This document shows positions 1 to 12,313 of a stretch of 64,000 nucleotides of DNA, piece after piece; within the stretch, counting starts at the first letter, position 1; every line of letters starts with the position of its first letter. The DNA is from Styela clava (lineage: Eukaryota > Chordata > Ascidiacea > Stolidobranchia > Styelidae). The translations under genes were made by a program, and so were the position numbers. Location: positions 5,642,001-5,706,000 of the forward strand of contig NC_135260.1 of the NCBI RefSeq assembly GCF_964204865.1, read 5' to 3'. Below the pieces are notes generated by a model. The model was not told the origin of the DNA, ran no database searches, and saw only the letters and a program-made list of their open reading frames with translations.

Positions 1-2769
1 TTTTTGGCTAAAACATTTCAGTACGCACTTCAGCGTTTGAAATGAACTTCCTCCTACGTGTCCTAGCTGTATTCCTAATAGCAATGTGCTCAATTATTTC
101 AAGTCATTATCTACTAGAAACACTGTCCCTTAGAATGTCATTTGACACTTACAAAAAATAGTCTTTTTAGTAAGCAGTTCAGTTTTTTTAAGTCTTTCAA
201 ACTTCTAGAGCTTGAGACCATTCTTTGATTAAATTTTGGAGAAATATTCATTGCCTACTATAATTATTTCTAGACCCATGCATTGATAATCTTGTGTGTT
301 GACTTCTGATAGAAGTAAAAAAAAAAAAAAACAGAAAAGAATTTCATATCATGGCAAAGAGAAAAACAAATAATACATGCTTAAATTGGTGAAATTGATA
401 ATTTTTCAAGTGAAACTATCCCAACAATATAATTTTCAACCATGTATGAGATTGAGAAAATATCAATTCTATACATGTAAACATGTTTTTGGCTTTATAA
501 GACTGATAAAATATGGATAACTTTTTTTGTTAATTCAAATACAGTAGACGAAATATAATTAATTTCGAATCGATTTGAATACCGGTAATTGATTTTGGAC
601 ATTACAGGGAACCTACCACTTTCAAACTAATATTTGCGACTGTTTCTGCATGTCTTTTTAAAATATCTTAGTGTTTTATTTTGTTAAAACCATAATCGGT
701 TTGCTATTGTTTAAATATAACATAAATAAATTTATTGTGAAATATTGAGTGCTGAACATTATTAAACAATATTTAATGGGAGTCACGACAAAAAGTACCA
801 CGACACCAGGAAATGCTAAGATTACCTATTCGCCCACAATCTCGCAGTTTTGAAGCAGTTAGTAGTATGGGATAGGTTTGAAACTGAACTTCAAATGAAA
901 TTTAAAAATGACTGAAAAAGTTTAGTTGCAGCAGATAAGATGCAAAAATCCATTGACAGTAACCAGTAATGCTAACCAGTTTGCTGATCTCATAAAATTC
1001 TGTAAGACGGTTTTATAGAACCGGTGCGAACCGGCTGAATTCCACCACTGAGCATATCGAACTAATATAGATACCCACCGAGTGAGTGTGCATGAGTAGG
1101 GACAAATGGACCAATAAATTTTTGCTTGAGATGTCAAGATGACTAGCGGAATGTTTTTAAGACAACAACAGCCTACTCACAATAAAACTAACTCAAAAGT
1201 GAAATTACAAACAAACACTCAAGAACCACTTGATAATTAATTTATTAATTACTGTTGAGTAGAAGTTTAATTTACAACCATTTCTTATTTATGAACATCT
1301 AATAACTGACAAACTTCATATTTTAATAGCATTAAATTTGAAAAAAATTCTACATTCTAAGAATGACTTGCCTGATTTCTGATTTCTGTTTTGTTTCCTT
1401 TTCAACTTCCTATTCTAACAAATATGTTGTCACACAGATTCTGTAAAATGAATGAAATAAATAATACATTAATGTCTAATAAAGTTTGGCAGTTTCCAAG
1501 AAGCAAAAGTCTGGTTAGTAAAGAAGATTTATTCAATGTAAGAGGGAAGGTTATATTCCCAGAAAACTTTCACTCCTATAAAAGCTCAGCACAAAATAAT
1601 AAATAAAAAAGTGAATTTTGGAAATTTACTCACGAAAGTAAGAGTTATCAGCGGCAGAAATCACAAATCATAATGAAACTCTATGACTCTGATCAAAACC
1701 TTACCTACTCAAAAAAACAAAACAGCTGAATTCAAAAAGCATAATCTATCCAGTTCCCAACTTCACCAATTCCTCATTGTCAGTTTACAGCAAATAAAAA
1801 TAAATTTGACCTCAATAGATAAATAATCTACCATTTATGGTGACTCTGGATATAGCTCCAACCCGAAATAAAAGACACATGAATTCATTGCTTAATCAAG
1901 CCACATTACTATAATTTGAACTAATAAAGTGCTATGCGAAAAATAATTGTTAATATTGCCAATAGCAACTCTGCAATGTAAGAATATCTGAATATGGCAT
2001 ACTTCCTGACTGTCGTTCGACATTCTGACACTTTTTTTCACCCATGAGTGATAAATCAACTTCCTATATACAGAATTAACGATGCTCATTGTAAGTTACA
2101 ATAAATATTTATAATCAGCAGTATTTGATGAAACAATCATCCGTGAGCATTGCTTGTTTCCAGTATTAGTCATAGGGGGAAACTCATTTGAATTAATTAT
2201 CCAGAACTTATAAGTTTGGACATTATTGGTAGACTGAAATAAATAGCAACAATTTACAAGATATGCAACTCAAGAGTCCTGGTACACACTGAAACAGATA
2301 TAATTCTGTAACGTTTCATCTGACCAAAATCAATCATGCGGTTTAAATGTGACGATAAATAAATTCGTTTGAAAATAACTGTGACCTAAATAATGAGTTA
2401 ATTATTTATATTTAGAAACAGATTGTGATGAAAAAAAATACAATCAGACTCCTAAATTGCATAGTATGGTATTTTTATTCCTGCTACAGCATTCTTGCAT
2501 TATCCGCATACGATTCCACTAGCGCAAGGGCATTGAGGAAGGATTGGGAGTTAGTCTAACTCAACCTGTACTGATAATTTACAAGATATTCTAATAATGC
2601 GCAAAAGACAATTTCAAGTTTCGTTTGGCTTCATTTTCCAGCAATGTGGTTGACAAGGGAATCTCACTTAAACTTTACAGTAGGTTTAACATCTCAAATG
2701 TTTTATTTCAAAATGGGCTACATGAGTATTCATTTTCTCATTTCAGAAGAGTCCTATAGTTGAGTAATC
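1..2769. other. Intergenic spacer (duplicated unit)
   Basis: No gene is supported here. The first kilobase is closely similar to 17355-18480 and 27855-28800, where it lies about 600 bases downstream of the tail exons of G3 and G5. This implies that another family member ends just before the window. Short open frames on both strands recur as decayed versions in the other spacers and show no coding signs. Confidence 0.7.
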
Positions 2770-2978
2770 GGTACTCACGTAGTATATGTACCAGGTTAGA
2801 GTTACGTCATAATTTTATTCCGGTTTTTCTTATTTTAGTTCTACTACGATTTCGGGGAATGTCTGTATTAGCCAAGTGAATATACCCCCATAGATTTCAG
2901 TTTGTTCATACAACTTAATGTTAAGTAAGCAAACAAAATTAATTACCTACATATTGGTACATAGACTTCTGGAGCGCC
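2770..2978 (+). mobile_element. GGTACTCC-type MITE, copy 1
   Basis: About 209 bp with imperfect terminal inverted repeats: it begins GGTACTC and ends GGAGCGCC, and the inverted similarity extends through GTAGTATATGTACC-like sequence. It is flanked by GAGTAATC on the left and GAGTAATT on the right, an 8-base target duplication with one mismatch, as expected of hAT-like transposition. It has no coding capacity. The same element sits at the same place upstream of most family genes. Confidence 0.75.
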
Positions 2979-3309
2979 GAGTAATTTATAGATATATCAA
3001 TGAGTAAGTATATTAGCAATTTCAAATAATATTCATCCACCAGTAGCGACTAACCTGTTTAAGGACTGTTCAACCTATGAATCAAATGTTTCGAATTGTA
3101 ACAAAGAAAATCTTAAACTTCTATATAAATGAGAAAACAAAAGTGCCAAGATAATACATGACACAAGTAGACCACCGTTATGTTGTAATGATATTTCGCC
3201 CACATTCCTAATTATAATAATGAATATAAGTCAGTAATCATTACGTAGTAGCAACCAGAGGGAAGTGTTTCATAGTCACTGATTCCTATTAACAAGGAGA
3301 AATTCTGAA

Positions 3310-3316
3310 TATAAAT
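3310..3316 (+). promoter_or_regulatory. Candidate TATA box of G1
   Basis: TATAAAT lies about 150 bases upstream of the G1 start codon inside a roughly 300-base block conserved before nearly every family gene. The position is plausible for a core promoter with a 5' leader of about 120 bases. Confidence 0.45.
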
Positions 3317-3467
3317 CAGAAGCTTGTTACATGAAGTGTTGAGACAGGTCTTTGTTTCGTCAGTTGGATTTTGTCTTTATCTATGTCAGTACTTTATAAT
3401 GAATTAAGTTATTGAAGAAACAAAGTAGAGAGAAGTTTTTAAAGAAGTTGCTGAAGATAAACTCAAC

Positions 3468-6424
3468 ATGTGGAAACGTTCAAAACTCTTCAATTGCAAA
3501 TGGTTGTTTATCATGATAATTGGTGAGATCTTACTTACATAAATAATTCTTACAAAATTACAACTATGGGGAGGCATAAGTATTGCTTCACATTAATTTG
3601 ATAACAGCAAATTTTATTTTAAATTTTTTTTTTTGTCCAATGAATTTGCCTCGATATTAAACCAATCACAATAAATTAGAGATCACATTATGAAAATTTT
3701 AATATGATTTTTCAATTTCTCAAGTGTTTAAAAACAGGAATAAAAAAGTTTCATACATTATATTAATAGCTTAGTTAAGACTTTGTACGTATTACAGATA
3801 TAAACAGATTACATCATTAAAATATGGAGGTCTTTCAATTCCGAAAAATTCAATTTTGAATGCAATTGATCTAGTTTTTGTAATCCTTATAGTACTCATC
3901 ATTGGTCTGAATGGAGCACGAACATGCACTGATTGTCGCAGTGTAACGCTTAGTACAGAGAACAAGAATATCATACATGGACCAAGTAATGAATACAACT
4001 GCAACTGTGATTGGACAATACCAACAAGTATGGAGACAGATCATGAAACTGCAGTTGTTCTGTTGTTACAAAATGTTTCACTTCCAAAGACAACTAGTAG
4101 TGGAAGTATAGACTGCAGCGGAGAAATCAGACTCCCAAGTAAGTTTTAACTGATGTAAGTAGGCTATTCAAGGATGACATCTCCAACATCAAAACATTCG
4201 TTTACTTGACAATATTAATTTGTTTCATGCAGGATGGGATGGATATAAATGTGAATTTCCAAGCAACTACTGTCTTGCATTTGCAACTGCATCAACCGTT
4301 TGCAACATCAACAAAATCAGAGAGAAAATTTCAGTTGCAAATCACACCTGTGATTCAATCATTCCGTGGAATTATGCTGGAGGAAGCCCATACAAGATAC
4401 ATTACTATGCAGCAAACCGTGCTGGTTACACTAAATACTTCACAATACAATACCATGTAATAGATTGCAGACCAACAACAACCACACCTGCACTCAGTGA
4501 GTAAATTCAATATTTTTATGCAATGCTTAATCATGTCTTATGCTCAAGTAGTCACAGATATGCCAATCTATAAAGAACCATAATTATCAAACCCGGGTGA
4601 GGTGGTGGGATGAGGGGAACCTGAGATGTGTAACCTACAACTGGAGTGGGCAAGGTTTTGGACTAGGGGCCAGAAATTTTGCCCATCTAGAATGACGGGC
4701 CATGTAAGTATAACGTGAAAAGTCACATTTTATGAACGATACTTAGTGTTACAAAAGCAAAAGTGGAAAACAATAAGTCTCATGCTAAAACTAAATCAAT
4801 CGCAATCTCAACAAATTCCTTGAGCTATTTTTAGCTAAAATATCAAAATTTAGTTTTAGTTTGGTTATGGCAGCATCAGGCGGGCCAAATTGAACTACCA
4901 AACGATCCGGATTTGGCCCGCAGGCTATAGTTTGCCCATGTCAGTCCTACAATGTGAACACAGTTTAAGTGTAACAACTTAACCCTGTGGTAACACTAGT
5001 GGTACGTACGTGGAAGCTTTCAAGTGGTACGCGAGTAGTTTGAATTATTGCAACAATTAACTTTTGAGTTGGCTAAAATATGGCAACAACGGGTTTATAT
5101 CAGCAGTTCTTGTTTTGAGACAGCCCTCGCCCGCTACTGCCCACCTAAAACGAAACAATGGACAAAACCTTCAACCCCTGATGGCAATCAACGCAAATTC
5201 TATCGTGATTTTGCACGCAATTAACACGTTGTTACTGCATAAAATAAATACTTCGAAACTTTGCAGGAGATCTAAAATGGATGTAGTGCTACATAAAATA
5301 CTATCATAGCGCGTTTCTTGTGCCATGGTTCCCCACCACAAAATAAAGTTTTTTCGGTGGTACGCGGCCAGAGTAAAAAGAACAAAAGTGGTACCGGTCA
5401 GTGGAAGATTGAGAACCGCTGCCTTAACCAATAAGGCCAGGCGATCATGCCCATATTGCTCTTGTTGAAACGATATAACATAATTTCAGGATGTGAGAAT
5501 CAAACTTTTATTACAAAATTTTAGCCACGGTAACTGAGCAAGCAACAACAACAGCAACTCATCAAAAAGATACATCATCTAATAAAATAGACTTTGACTC
5601 AACCAGTGAATCAACCAGAACATCTGGCAATGTTCAATGTTCAACTGAAAACAGTGAAAGCTGCAGCTGCCAAACATCACTGATCATCGCTATCCCAGTA
5701 TCAGGAATTGTGAGTTTGATCGTTGGGGCTTTGTTGACGTTCATAATACCAAGGTAAGCATAGATATTGTATATTAAATGAATGTCAATGAAAATGCATA
5801 AATTACCAAGTGGGCAATCTATCAAGTACAAAAAAATGTGTGCCACTCTGCCTCAGGGTTGACAAAATTTGAATACAAGTTTGAAAAAATAAAACCCAAT
5901 TTCAGCCAATTTTGTATAACAAATTATTTCGTTGAAAATGTTGCCATTTGCAAAATCCAAGTTTCATGGAAAACTTTTGGATACATCTTTTAACTCTGAT
6001 GCCAAAAAAATTTATATCAACTACAGTCTCGGATCCAATTCCAGCTAAATATGACAAACTTGACTGTTTATCGTAGATTCAGTGACGTCAGAAGCAGATA
6101 TTAAAACAGCAAATGATTACCGGTAGTCTCAATTACAGTATCAAGTAAATACATATAGTAATTATTAACTCAGAATCTCAGATTATATTTCTATCAAACA
6201 CCAGGTATTGCAATAACAACAAGAAGAAACCAAAGAACAACGATTCAATGGAAATGGGAAGCATTCAACATCAGCAGCCAACTGTCCATGAACGAACAAC
6301 ATATGAAAACTACACACCAACATCAGATGAAAGTGGATATGAAGTTCCGATTCCAGTTGATAACAAGAATGAACAACAATATGAGATTATAACAACTGGA
6401 AAGGAATATCAATATGATAATTGA
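3468..6424 (+). CDS. G1: CUB-like receptor with Tyr-rich tail (type I stalk)
   Basis: Five exons, 3468-3522, 3893-4138, 4233-4496, 5525-5753 and 6205-6424, join in one frame (1,014 nt, 337 aa) with GT-AG introns of phase 1, 1, 1 and 2. Residues 1-27 form a signal peptide (MWKRSKLFNCKWLF followed by a hydrophobic run). Residues 28 to about 185 hold ten cysteines (CxxC, NCNCDW, DCSG, then five more), three conserved N-glycosylation sequons and the strand-like ends VVLLLQNVSLP and YFTIQY, which resemble a CUB domain. A Thr/Ser-rich stalk leads to a helix at about 240-263 (SLIIAIPVSGIVSLIVGALL). The tail starts RYCNNNKKK and contains TYENY, one SGYEVP repeat and QQYEII. I do not recognise a named gene. 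Receptor signalling through phosphotyrosine is inferred. Confidence 0.8.
4642..4945 (+). mobile_element. hAT-like MITE in intron 3 of G1
   Basis: About 304 bp with GGAGTGGGCAA near the left end and TTTGCCCATGTCAGT at the right. It is flanked by CCTACAAC and CCTACAAT, an 8-base duplication with one mismatch. The right end has GGCCCGC-rich sequence typical of animal hAT ends. It occupies the same site in G2, G4, G10 and G11, so it inserted before those genes duplicated. Confidence 0.65.
4985..5421 (-). mobile_element. hAT MITE private to G1 intron 3
   Basis: About 437 bp absent from the same intron of G2, G4, G10 and G11. On the minus strand it begins CAGCGGTTCTCAATCTT, close to the CAGNGGTTCTCAAAC terminus common among animal hAT elements. 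It is flanked by ACTTAACC and CCTTAACC, and the uninterrupted site in G2 reads CCTTAACC. No transposase is visible. Confidence 0.65.
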
Positions 6425-8748
6425 AAGCTTGGACATATCTTTTTTAAAAGTCACAAACTATGCCACAGAAATTTTGTAACATAAATTTTGGCAAAAATAT
6501 GAACTAAACTTTGATCGGCTCTCCGAAACAATTTAGAAGTTGTTCGTATCTGTGATATATTCTTCAACAACGTTTTACATATTAAATTATATCAATTTAC
6601 AATTATCTATAGGTAATACATTTGATTCGAAGAACTTTTCCATGCAGTGCCTTATCTGGGAAAAGTTGTAGCCCAAGCAGCCACTCAGCATAATCTACTA
6701 ATATAGCTAATCTGTGAGTGAGTGTGTGGACCAATCAAGAGCTTTGCATGATAGTGTCTAGATCAGTGGTTTTCAAACCTATATGTACTGTAGCCCCTTT
6801 ACAGCACTCTATATATCACATCGCCCCCCGGCAAATAAAGAAGAAGACAAATTAATAACACAATTACAAAAATTATAATAATAGAACATGGTATTTGTCA
6901 GCCAAATTAGCTTGGGATCTTCAGCAAATTTATTCAATGTCCAGAGATAATTTGGTCAGGTACAGCCTTAGATGGGCAATTTGATAAGTCAAAGCTAAAA
7001 AAAAACAATTGTTCTACTTCTTCGTAAATAAGTAGGTATTTGAGATAACTTGCGACATAATTAGAACCTCTTTTTGCAAAAATTCATTTTGGTTTGTGAT
7101 AATTTTGACCATTTCAAGAAAGCATTACCCCCAATCCTACCTCCAATGTGACTCCTTTAACCCCAAGACGACGCTACTGGCTTCTTATTATAACAAAATC
7201 CAGTTTACACAACTGTTGATCGACAAATGTCGGTATTTTTACATGCTCCTTAATCACAATGAATTTGAAATGCTTCTATGATAAGTATTCTTGCCTGTTT
7301 TCAGATTTCTTCTTTGTTTCTTTTTCGATTTTTCAACTTGCTCTTGTATCAATAATGTTGTCAAACAGATTCTGTAAAATGAATGAAATAAATTATACAA
7401 ATGTCTGATATAGTTTGGCAGTTTTTATGAACAAAAGTCTGGTTAGTAAAGAAGACTTATTCAATAGAAAGGCAGGTTATATTCCAAGAAATCTTTCACT
7501 CTTATAAAGACTTGACCAATATAGTAGAAAAGAAAAGTAAATCACAATAATGATTAGTTTTCTTCATTTAGGGAGTACGAAAAGGTATCAATGTTGCAAT
7601 CACAAATCATAATAAAACTCTGACTCTGATCAAAGCCTCATCTACTGAAATATGAATGAAATAAAATAAAATAACATAATTTTTCCAGTTTCCAACTGTA
7701 CCAACTCCTTATTGTCAATTGAAGGCAAATAAAAATAAATTTGATCTCAAAAGCTATATAATCTACCATTTATGGTGACTAAAGATATAGCTCCAACTCA
7801 AAATAAACGCAGGAATTCATTGCTTAATCACCTAACATTACTATAATTTAAACTAATAAACTGATAAGCAAAAATAAATGTCAGTATTACTAAAAAAACA
7901 CATTATCTTGCAATGTAAGAATATCTGAAGATGGCATACCTCATGATTGTCAGTCGACATTCTGACACTTTCTTCAACTATGAGTGATAAATCAACTACC
8001 TATATACCAGAATCAACGACGCTCATAGTATGTTATATAATAAATATCTATAATCAGCAGTATTTGATGAAACAATCATTCGTGAGCATTGCTAATAATT
8101 TTAGTTTCCATTATTAGTCATAGGGGGAAACTCGTTTGAATTAATTATCCAGAATTTATAAGTTTGGACATTATTAGTAGATTGAAATAAATAACAACAA
8201 TTTACAAGATATGCAATTCAAGAGTCCTGCTACACACTAAGACAGATATATTTCTGTAACGTTTCATCTGACCGAAATCAGACTCCCTCAGACAAGCAGT
8301 TTACAACAATGACAAGAAAAGAACAATCATGCGGTTTAAATGTGACGATAAATAACTGTGACCTGAATAATGAATTAATTATTTATATTTAGAAACAGAT
8401 TGCGACGAAAAAAATACAATCAGACTCTTGAATTACATAGTATGAAATTTTTATTCCTGCTACAGCATTCTTGCATTATCCGCATACAATTCCACTAGCG
8501 CAAGGGCATTAAGAAAGGGTTGGGAGTTAGTCTCACGCAACCTGTACTGATAATTTACAAGATGTTCCAATAATAGGCAAATGACAATTTCAAGTTTCGT
8601 TTGGCTTCATTTTCCAGCAATGTGGTTGACAAGGGAATCTCACTTAAACTTAACAGTAGGTTTGACATCTCAAATGCTTTCTTTCAAAATGGCCTACAAG
8701 AGTATTTTATTATTTCTGAACAGGATCCAGTCCTATAGTTGAGTAATC
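6425..8748. other. Spacer between G1 and G2
   Basis: It holds the G1 3' untranslated region and duplicated intergenic sequence shared with the other spacers. At 6765 a CAGTGGTTTTCAAAC-like hAT end starts a CCCC-rich decayed element that is also seen after G2 (about 12665) and G4 (about 23219). No gene is supported. Confidence 0.55.
6592..6597 (+). promoter_or_regulatory. Candidate poly(A) signal of G1
   Basis: ATTAAA, the commonest variant of AATAAA, lies about 170 nt after the G1 stop. The same segment after G2 has ATTAAA and after G4 has AATAAA, so the position is conserved. Confidence 0.4.
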
Positions 8749-8962
8749 AGTACTCCCGTAGTATATGTACCAGGTTAGGGTTACGTCATAGTTTTGTTCC
8801 GATTTTCCTTATTTTAGTTCTATTACGAGTTCGGGGACTGTCTGTCTTAGCCAAGTGAATATACCTCCTGCCCATACGATTCAGTCACTTTACACAAGTT
8901 GATGTAAAGTAGGCGAACAAAATTAGTTACCTCCATATTGGTACATATACTACCGGAGCGCG
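8749..8962 (+). mobile_element. GGTACTCC-type MITE, copy 2
   Basis: Same family and same relative position as copy 1, upstream of G2. It is flanked by a perfect GAGTAATC duplication on both sides (8741-8748 and 8963-8970). Confidence 0.75.
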
Positions 8963-9233
8963 GAGTAATCAATAGATATATCAATGAGTAAGTATATTAC
9001 CAATTCAAAATAATATCCATGAACAAAGAAATTCCCACACTCCTACACAAATGGCAAACATTACAAAATGTCAAGATAATACATGCCACAAGAAGATCAT
9101 CACAATGTTGTAATGATAATTCGCCTACATTCTTAATCATAATATTAATATAAGTCAGCAATCATTACGTAGTAGCAACCAGACAGAAGTGTTTCATGGT
9201 CACTGATTCACATTAACAAGGAGAGATTCTGAA

Positions 9234-9240
9234 TATAAAT
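9234..9240 (+). promoter_or_regulatory. Candidate TATA box of G2
   Basis: TATAAAT about 150 bases before the G2 start codon, in the conserved promoter block. Confidence 0.45.
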
Positions 9241-9388
9241 CAGAAGCTTGTTACATCAAGTGTTGAGGCAGGTCTTGTATTTTGTCAGTTGGATTTTGCC
9301 TTTATCTATGTCAGTACTGAGTAATGGATTAAGGGATTGGAGAGAAAACAAAAAGAAGTTTAAAGAAGTTGCTGAAGATAAACTCAAC

Positions 9389-12313
9389 ATGTGGAAACAT
9401 CCAAAACTCTTCAATTGCAAATGGTTGTTTATGCAGATAATTGGTGAGATCTTACTTACTTACAATAAGTTTAGTTACACATTCTGCTGTTACACAACCA
9501 ACTGTGATGGGCATTATTAGTTTCAAATTATTTACAATTACAGTAATTTGAAATTGTCTCACCAAATTATAATAAGCAAATTCTTTAAAATCAAATCGCG
9601 GACAATTGAGGTTATTTAACTTTTGTTTTCAAAACATATTTCACATCCAGATTCAATATAAAAATATTATATAATTTTAACTATTTTGTCTTTCAAATAC
9701 CTCGAATGTTTAAAAAAGGAATAATTAAGTTTTATACAATTATTCATGGATTTAAGAATCTGTAATACAATTGAAAAAGGATTATAAAATATATTTGATT
9801 TATAAATGTGTTTTAAAATTCGTAGTACTTCCAATTAAAAAAAATAAGTTCTATTGCAAATGAATAATCCCTTTTTAGCATTTAGTATTGATCTGAATGA
9901 AGCAGCACCCTGCACTGATTGCTCTAATATCATACTTGGAACAGAGAGCATCAATATAACATATGGACCGAATATGAATGAATACGATTGCAACTGTGAT
10001 TGGACAATACCAACAAGTATGGACACAGATCATGAAACTGCAGTTGTTCTGTTGTTACAAAATGTTTCATTGCCATTGACAACTAGTATTGGAAGTATAG
10101 ATTGCTCTGGAGGAATCAGATTCCCAAGTAAGCTGTATTATACTAATTACCGTACTGTTAATATACTACCGTATGCTATTCTAATATACAGCAACAATGA
10201 ATAAAAAACATCAGTAACTATAAAAATGCATAAAACCTTCACAGGAACGGATAGTTACAAATGTGAATTTTGGTGATCTCTGGTCTACAAAATAGGCTAA
10301 TAACAATGCAAACAAATATGTAATGTTTTAAATTAGAGGTTTGTAAAGCTGCAGTACATAAACAAAGCACACAGACGCTATGCTTATATTTATGACAAGT
10401 TGATACGACATTTGCGGACCCATGTACTTGATTACTGTATACCCTTCTAAAATACAGCAGCGATTAATAACAAAAAAACATTAGTAAATACCAAAAATGT
10501 ATCAACACTTTTATAGGCAATGCTCCTCACAAATGTGATTTTGCAATCAACTACTGTCTTGCATTTGCAACTGCATCAACCGTTTGCAACATCAACATAA
10601 TCAGAGAAAAAATTCCAGTTGCAAATCACACCTGTGATTCAATCATTACATGGAATAAAGCTGGAGGAAGCCCATACAAGATACAATATTATGCAGGAAA
10701 CTATGCTGGTTACACAAAATACTTCACAATACAATATCTTGTAATAGATTGCAGACCAACAACCACAACTGCACTAAGTGAGTAATTTTTTTTTATGCAA
10801 TGCTTAATCATGTCTTATGCTCAAGTAATCACAGATATACCAATCTATAAAAAACCATATTTATCACACCTGGGTGAGGTGGTGGGATGGGGGGAACCTG
10901 AGATGTGTAACCTACAACAGGAGTGGGCAAGGTTTTGGACTAGAGGCCAGAAAGTTTGCCCACCTAGAATGACGGACCATGTAAGTATAACGTGAAAAGT
11001 TACATTTTATGAACGATACTTAGTGTTACAAAAGCAAAATTGGAAAACAATAAGCCTCGTGCCAAAACTAAATTTAATCGCAATCTCAACAAATTCCTTG
11101 AGCTATTTTTGGCTAAAATATCAAAATTTAGTTTTAGTTTGGTTATGGCAGCATCAGGTGAGCCAAATTAAACTACCAAATAAGCCGGATTTGGCCCGTG
11201 GGCTGTAGTTTGCTTATGTCAGTCCTACAATGTTAACACAGTTCAAGTGTAACACCTTAACCACTAAGGCCATACGATCACGCCCATATTGCTCTTGTTG
11301 AACAATATAACTCAATTTCAGGATGTGAGAGTCAAACTTTTATTACAAAATTTTAGCCATGGTAACTGAGCAAGCAACAACAACAGCAACTCATCAAAAA
11401 GATACATCATCTAAAAAAATATACTTTGACTCAACCACTGAATCAACCAGAACATCTGGCAACGTTCAATGTTCAACTGAAAACACAGAATGCAGCAGTT
11501 CCCAAACATCACTGATCATTGCTATCCCAGTATCAGGATTCATGGGTTTGATCATTGGAGCTTTGTTGATGTTCATAATACCAAGGTAAGCATAGATATT
11601 ATATAATAAATGAATGTCAATGAAAATGGATAAATTACCAAGTGGGCAATCTATCAAGTACAAAAAAAATGTGTGCCACTCTCCACCTGAGAGTGATACC
11701 TGCTTCAAGAATGACAAAATTCAAATACAAGTTCGAAAAAATAAAACCCAATCTCAGCCAATTTTGTATAACAAATTATTTTGTTAAAAATGTTGCCATT
11801 TGCAAAATCCAAGTTTCATGGCAAACTATTGGATACATTTATTGACTCTGATGACAAAAAAATTTATATTAACTACAGTTTCGGATCCAATTCCAACTAA
11901 ATATGCCAAACTTGACTGTTTATCGTAGATTCAGTGAAGTCAGAAGCAGATATTAAAACAGCAAATGATTACCGGTAGTCTCAATTACAGTATCAAGTAA
12001 ATACATATAGTAATCATTAACTTTGATTATATTTCTATTAAACACCAGGTATTGCAATAACAACAAGAAGACACCAAAGAACAAAGATTCAATGGAAATG
12101 GGAAGCATTCAAAATCAGCAGCCAACTGTCCATGAACGAACAACATATGAAAACTACACACCAACATCAGATGAAAGTGGATATGAATATCTGAATCAAG
12201 TCGATAAAAAGAATAAACAAAGTGGATATGAAGTTCCGATTCCAGTTGATAACAAGAATGAACGACAATATGAGGTTATAATAACTGGAAAGGAATATCA
12301 ATATGACAATTGA
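9389..12313 (+). CDS. G2: CUB-like receptor with two tail repeats (type I stalk)
   Basis: Exons 9389-9443, 9879-10127, 10517-10777, 11357-11585 and 12049-12313 join to 1,059 nt (352 aa). The signal peptide is MWKHPKLFNCKWLFMQIIA. The ectodomain has one extra residue (GPNMNEYDCNC) but keeps the ten cysteines. The stalk starts TMVTEQATTTATHQKD and leads into the helix SLIIAIPVSGFMGLIIGALL. The tail has TYENY, a variant first repeat SGYEYLNQVDKKNKQ, a second repeat SGYEVPIPVDNKNER, then QYEVI and YQYDN. Intron 1 and exon 2 are closest to G7 and G11, while the stalk matches G1 and G10, a sign of recombination between members. Intron 2 is enlarged and contains a decayed duplicate of the start of exon 3. 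Confidence 0.8.
10245..10276 (+). pseudogene. Relic of a duplicated exon 3 start in G2 intron 2
   Basis: After a good acceptor (CTTCACAG), the reading STDSYKCEFW followed by TGA copies the first residues of exon 3 and then ends. The real exon 3 begins 270 bases later after a second copy of similar intron sequence. This is a partial tandem duplication of the intron 2/exon 3 boundary. If used, this acceptor would give a truncated protein. Confidence 0.6.
10919..11223 (+). mobile_element. hAT-like MITE in intron 3 of G2
   Basis: Same insertion as in G1 intron 3, flanked by CCTACAAC (10911-10918) and CCTACAAT (11224-11231). Confidence 0.65.
12176..12265 (+). repeat. Two 45-nt tail repeats in G2
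   Basis: Two in-frame copies of the 15-residue module. The first has diverged (SGYEYLNQVDKKNKQ) and the second is standard with YEVP. Confidence 0.8.
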
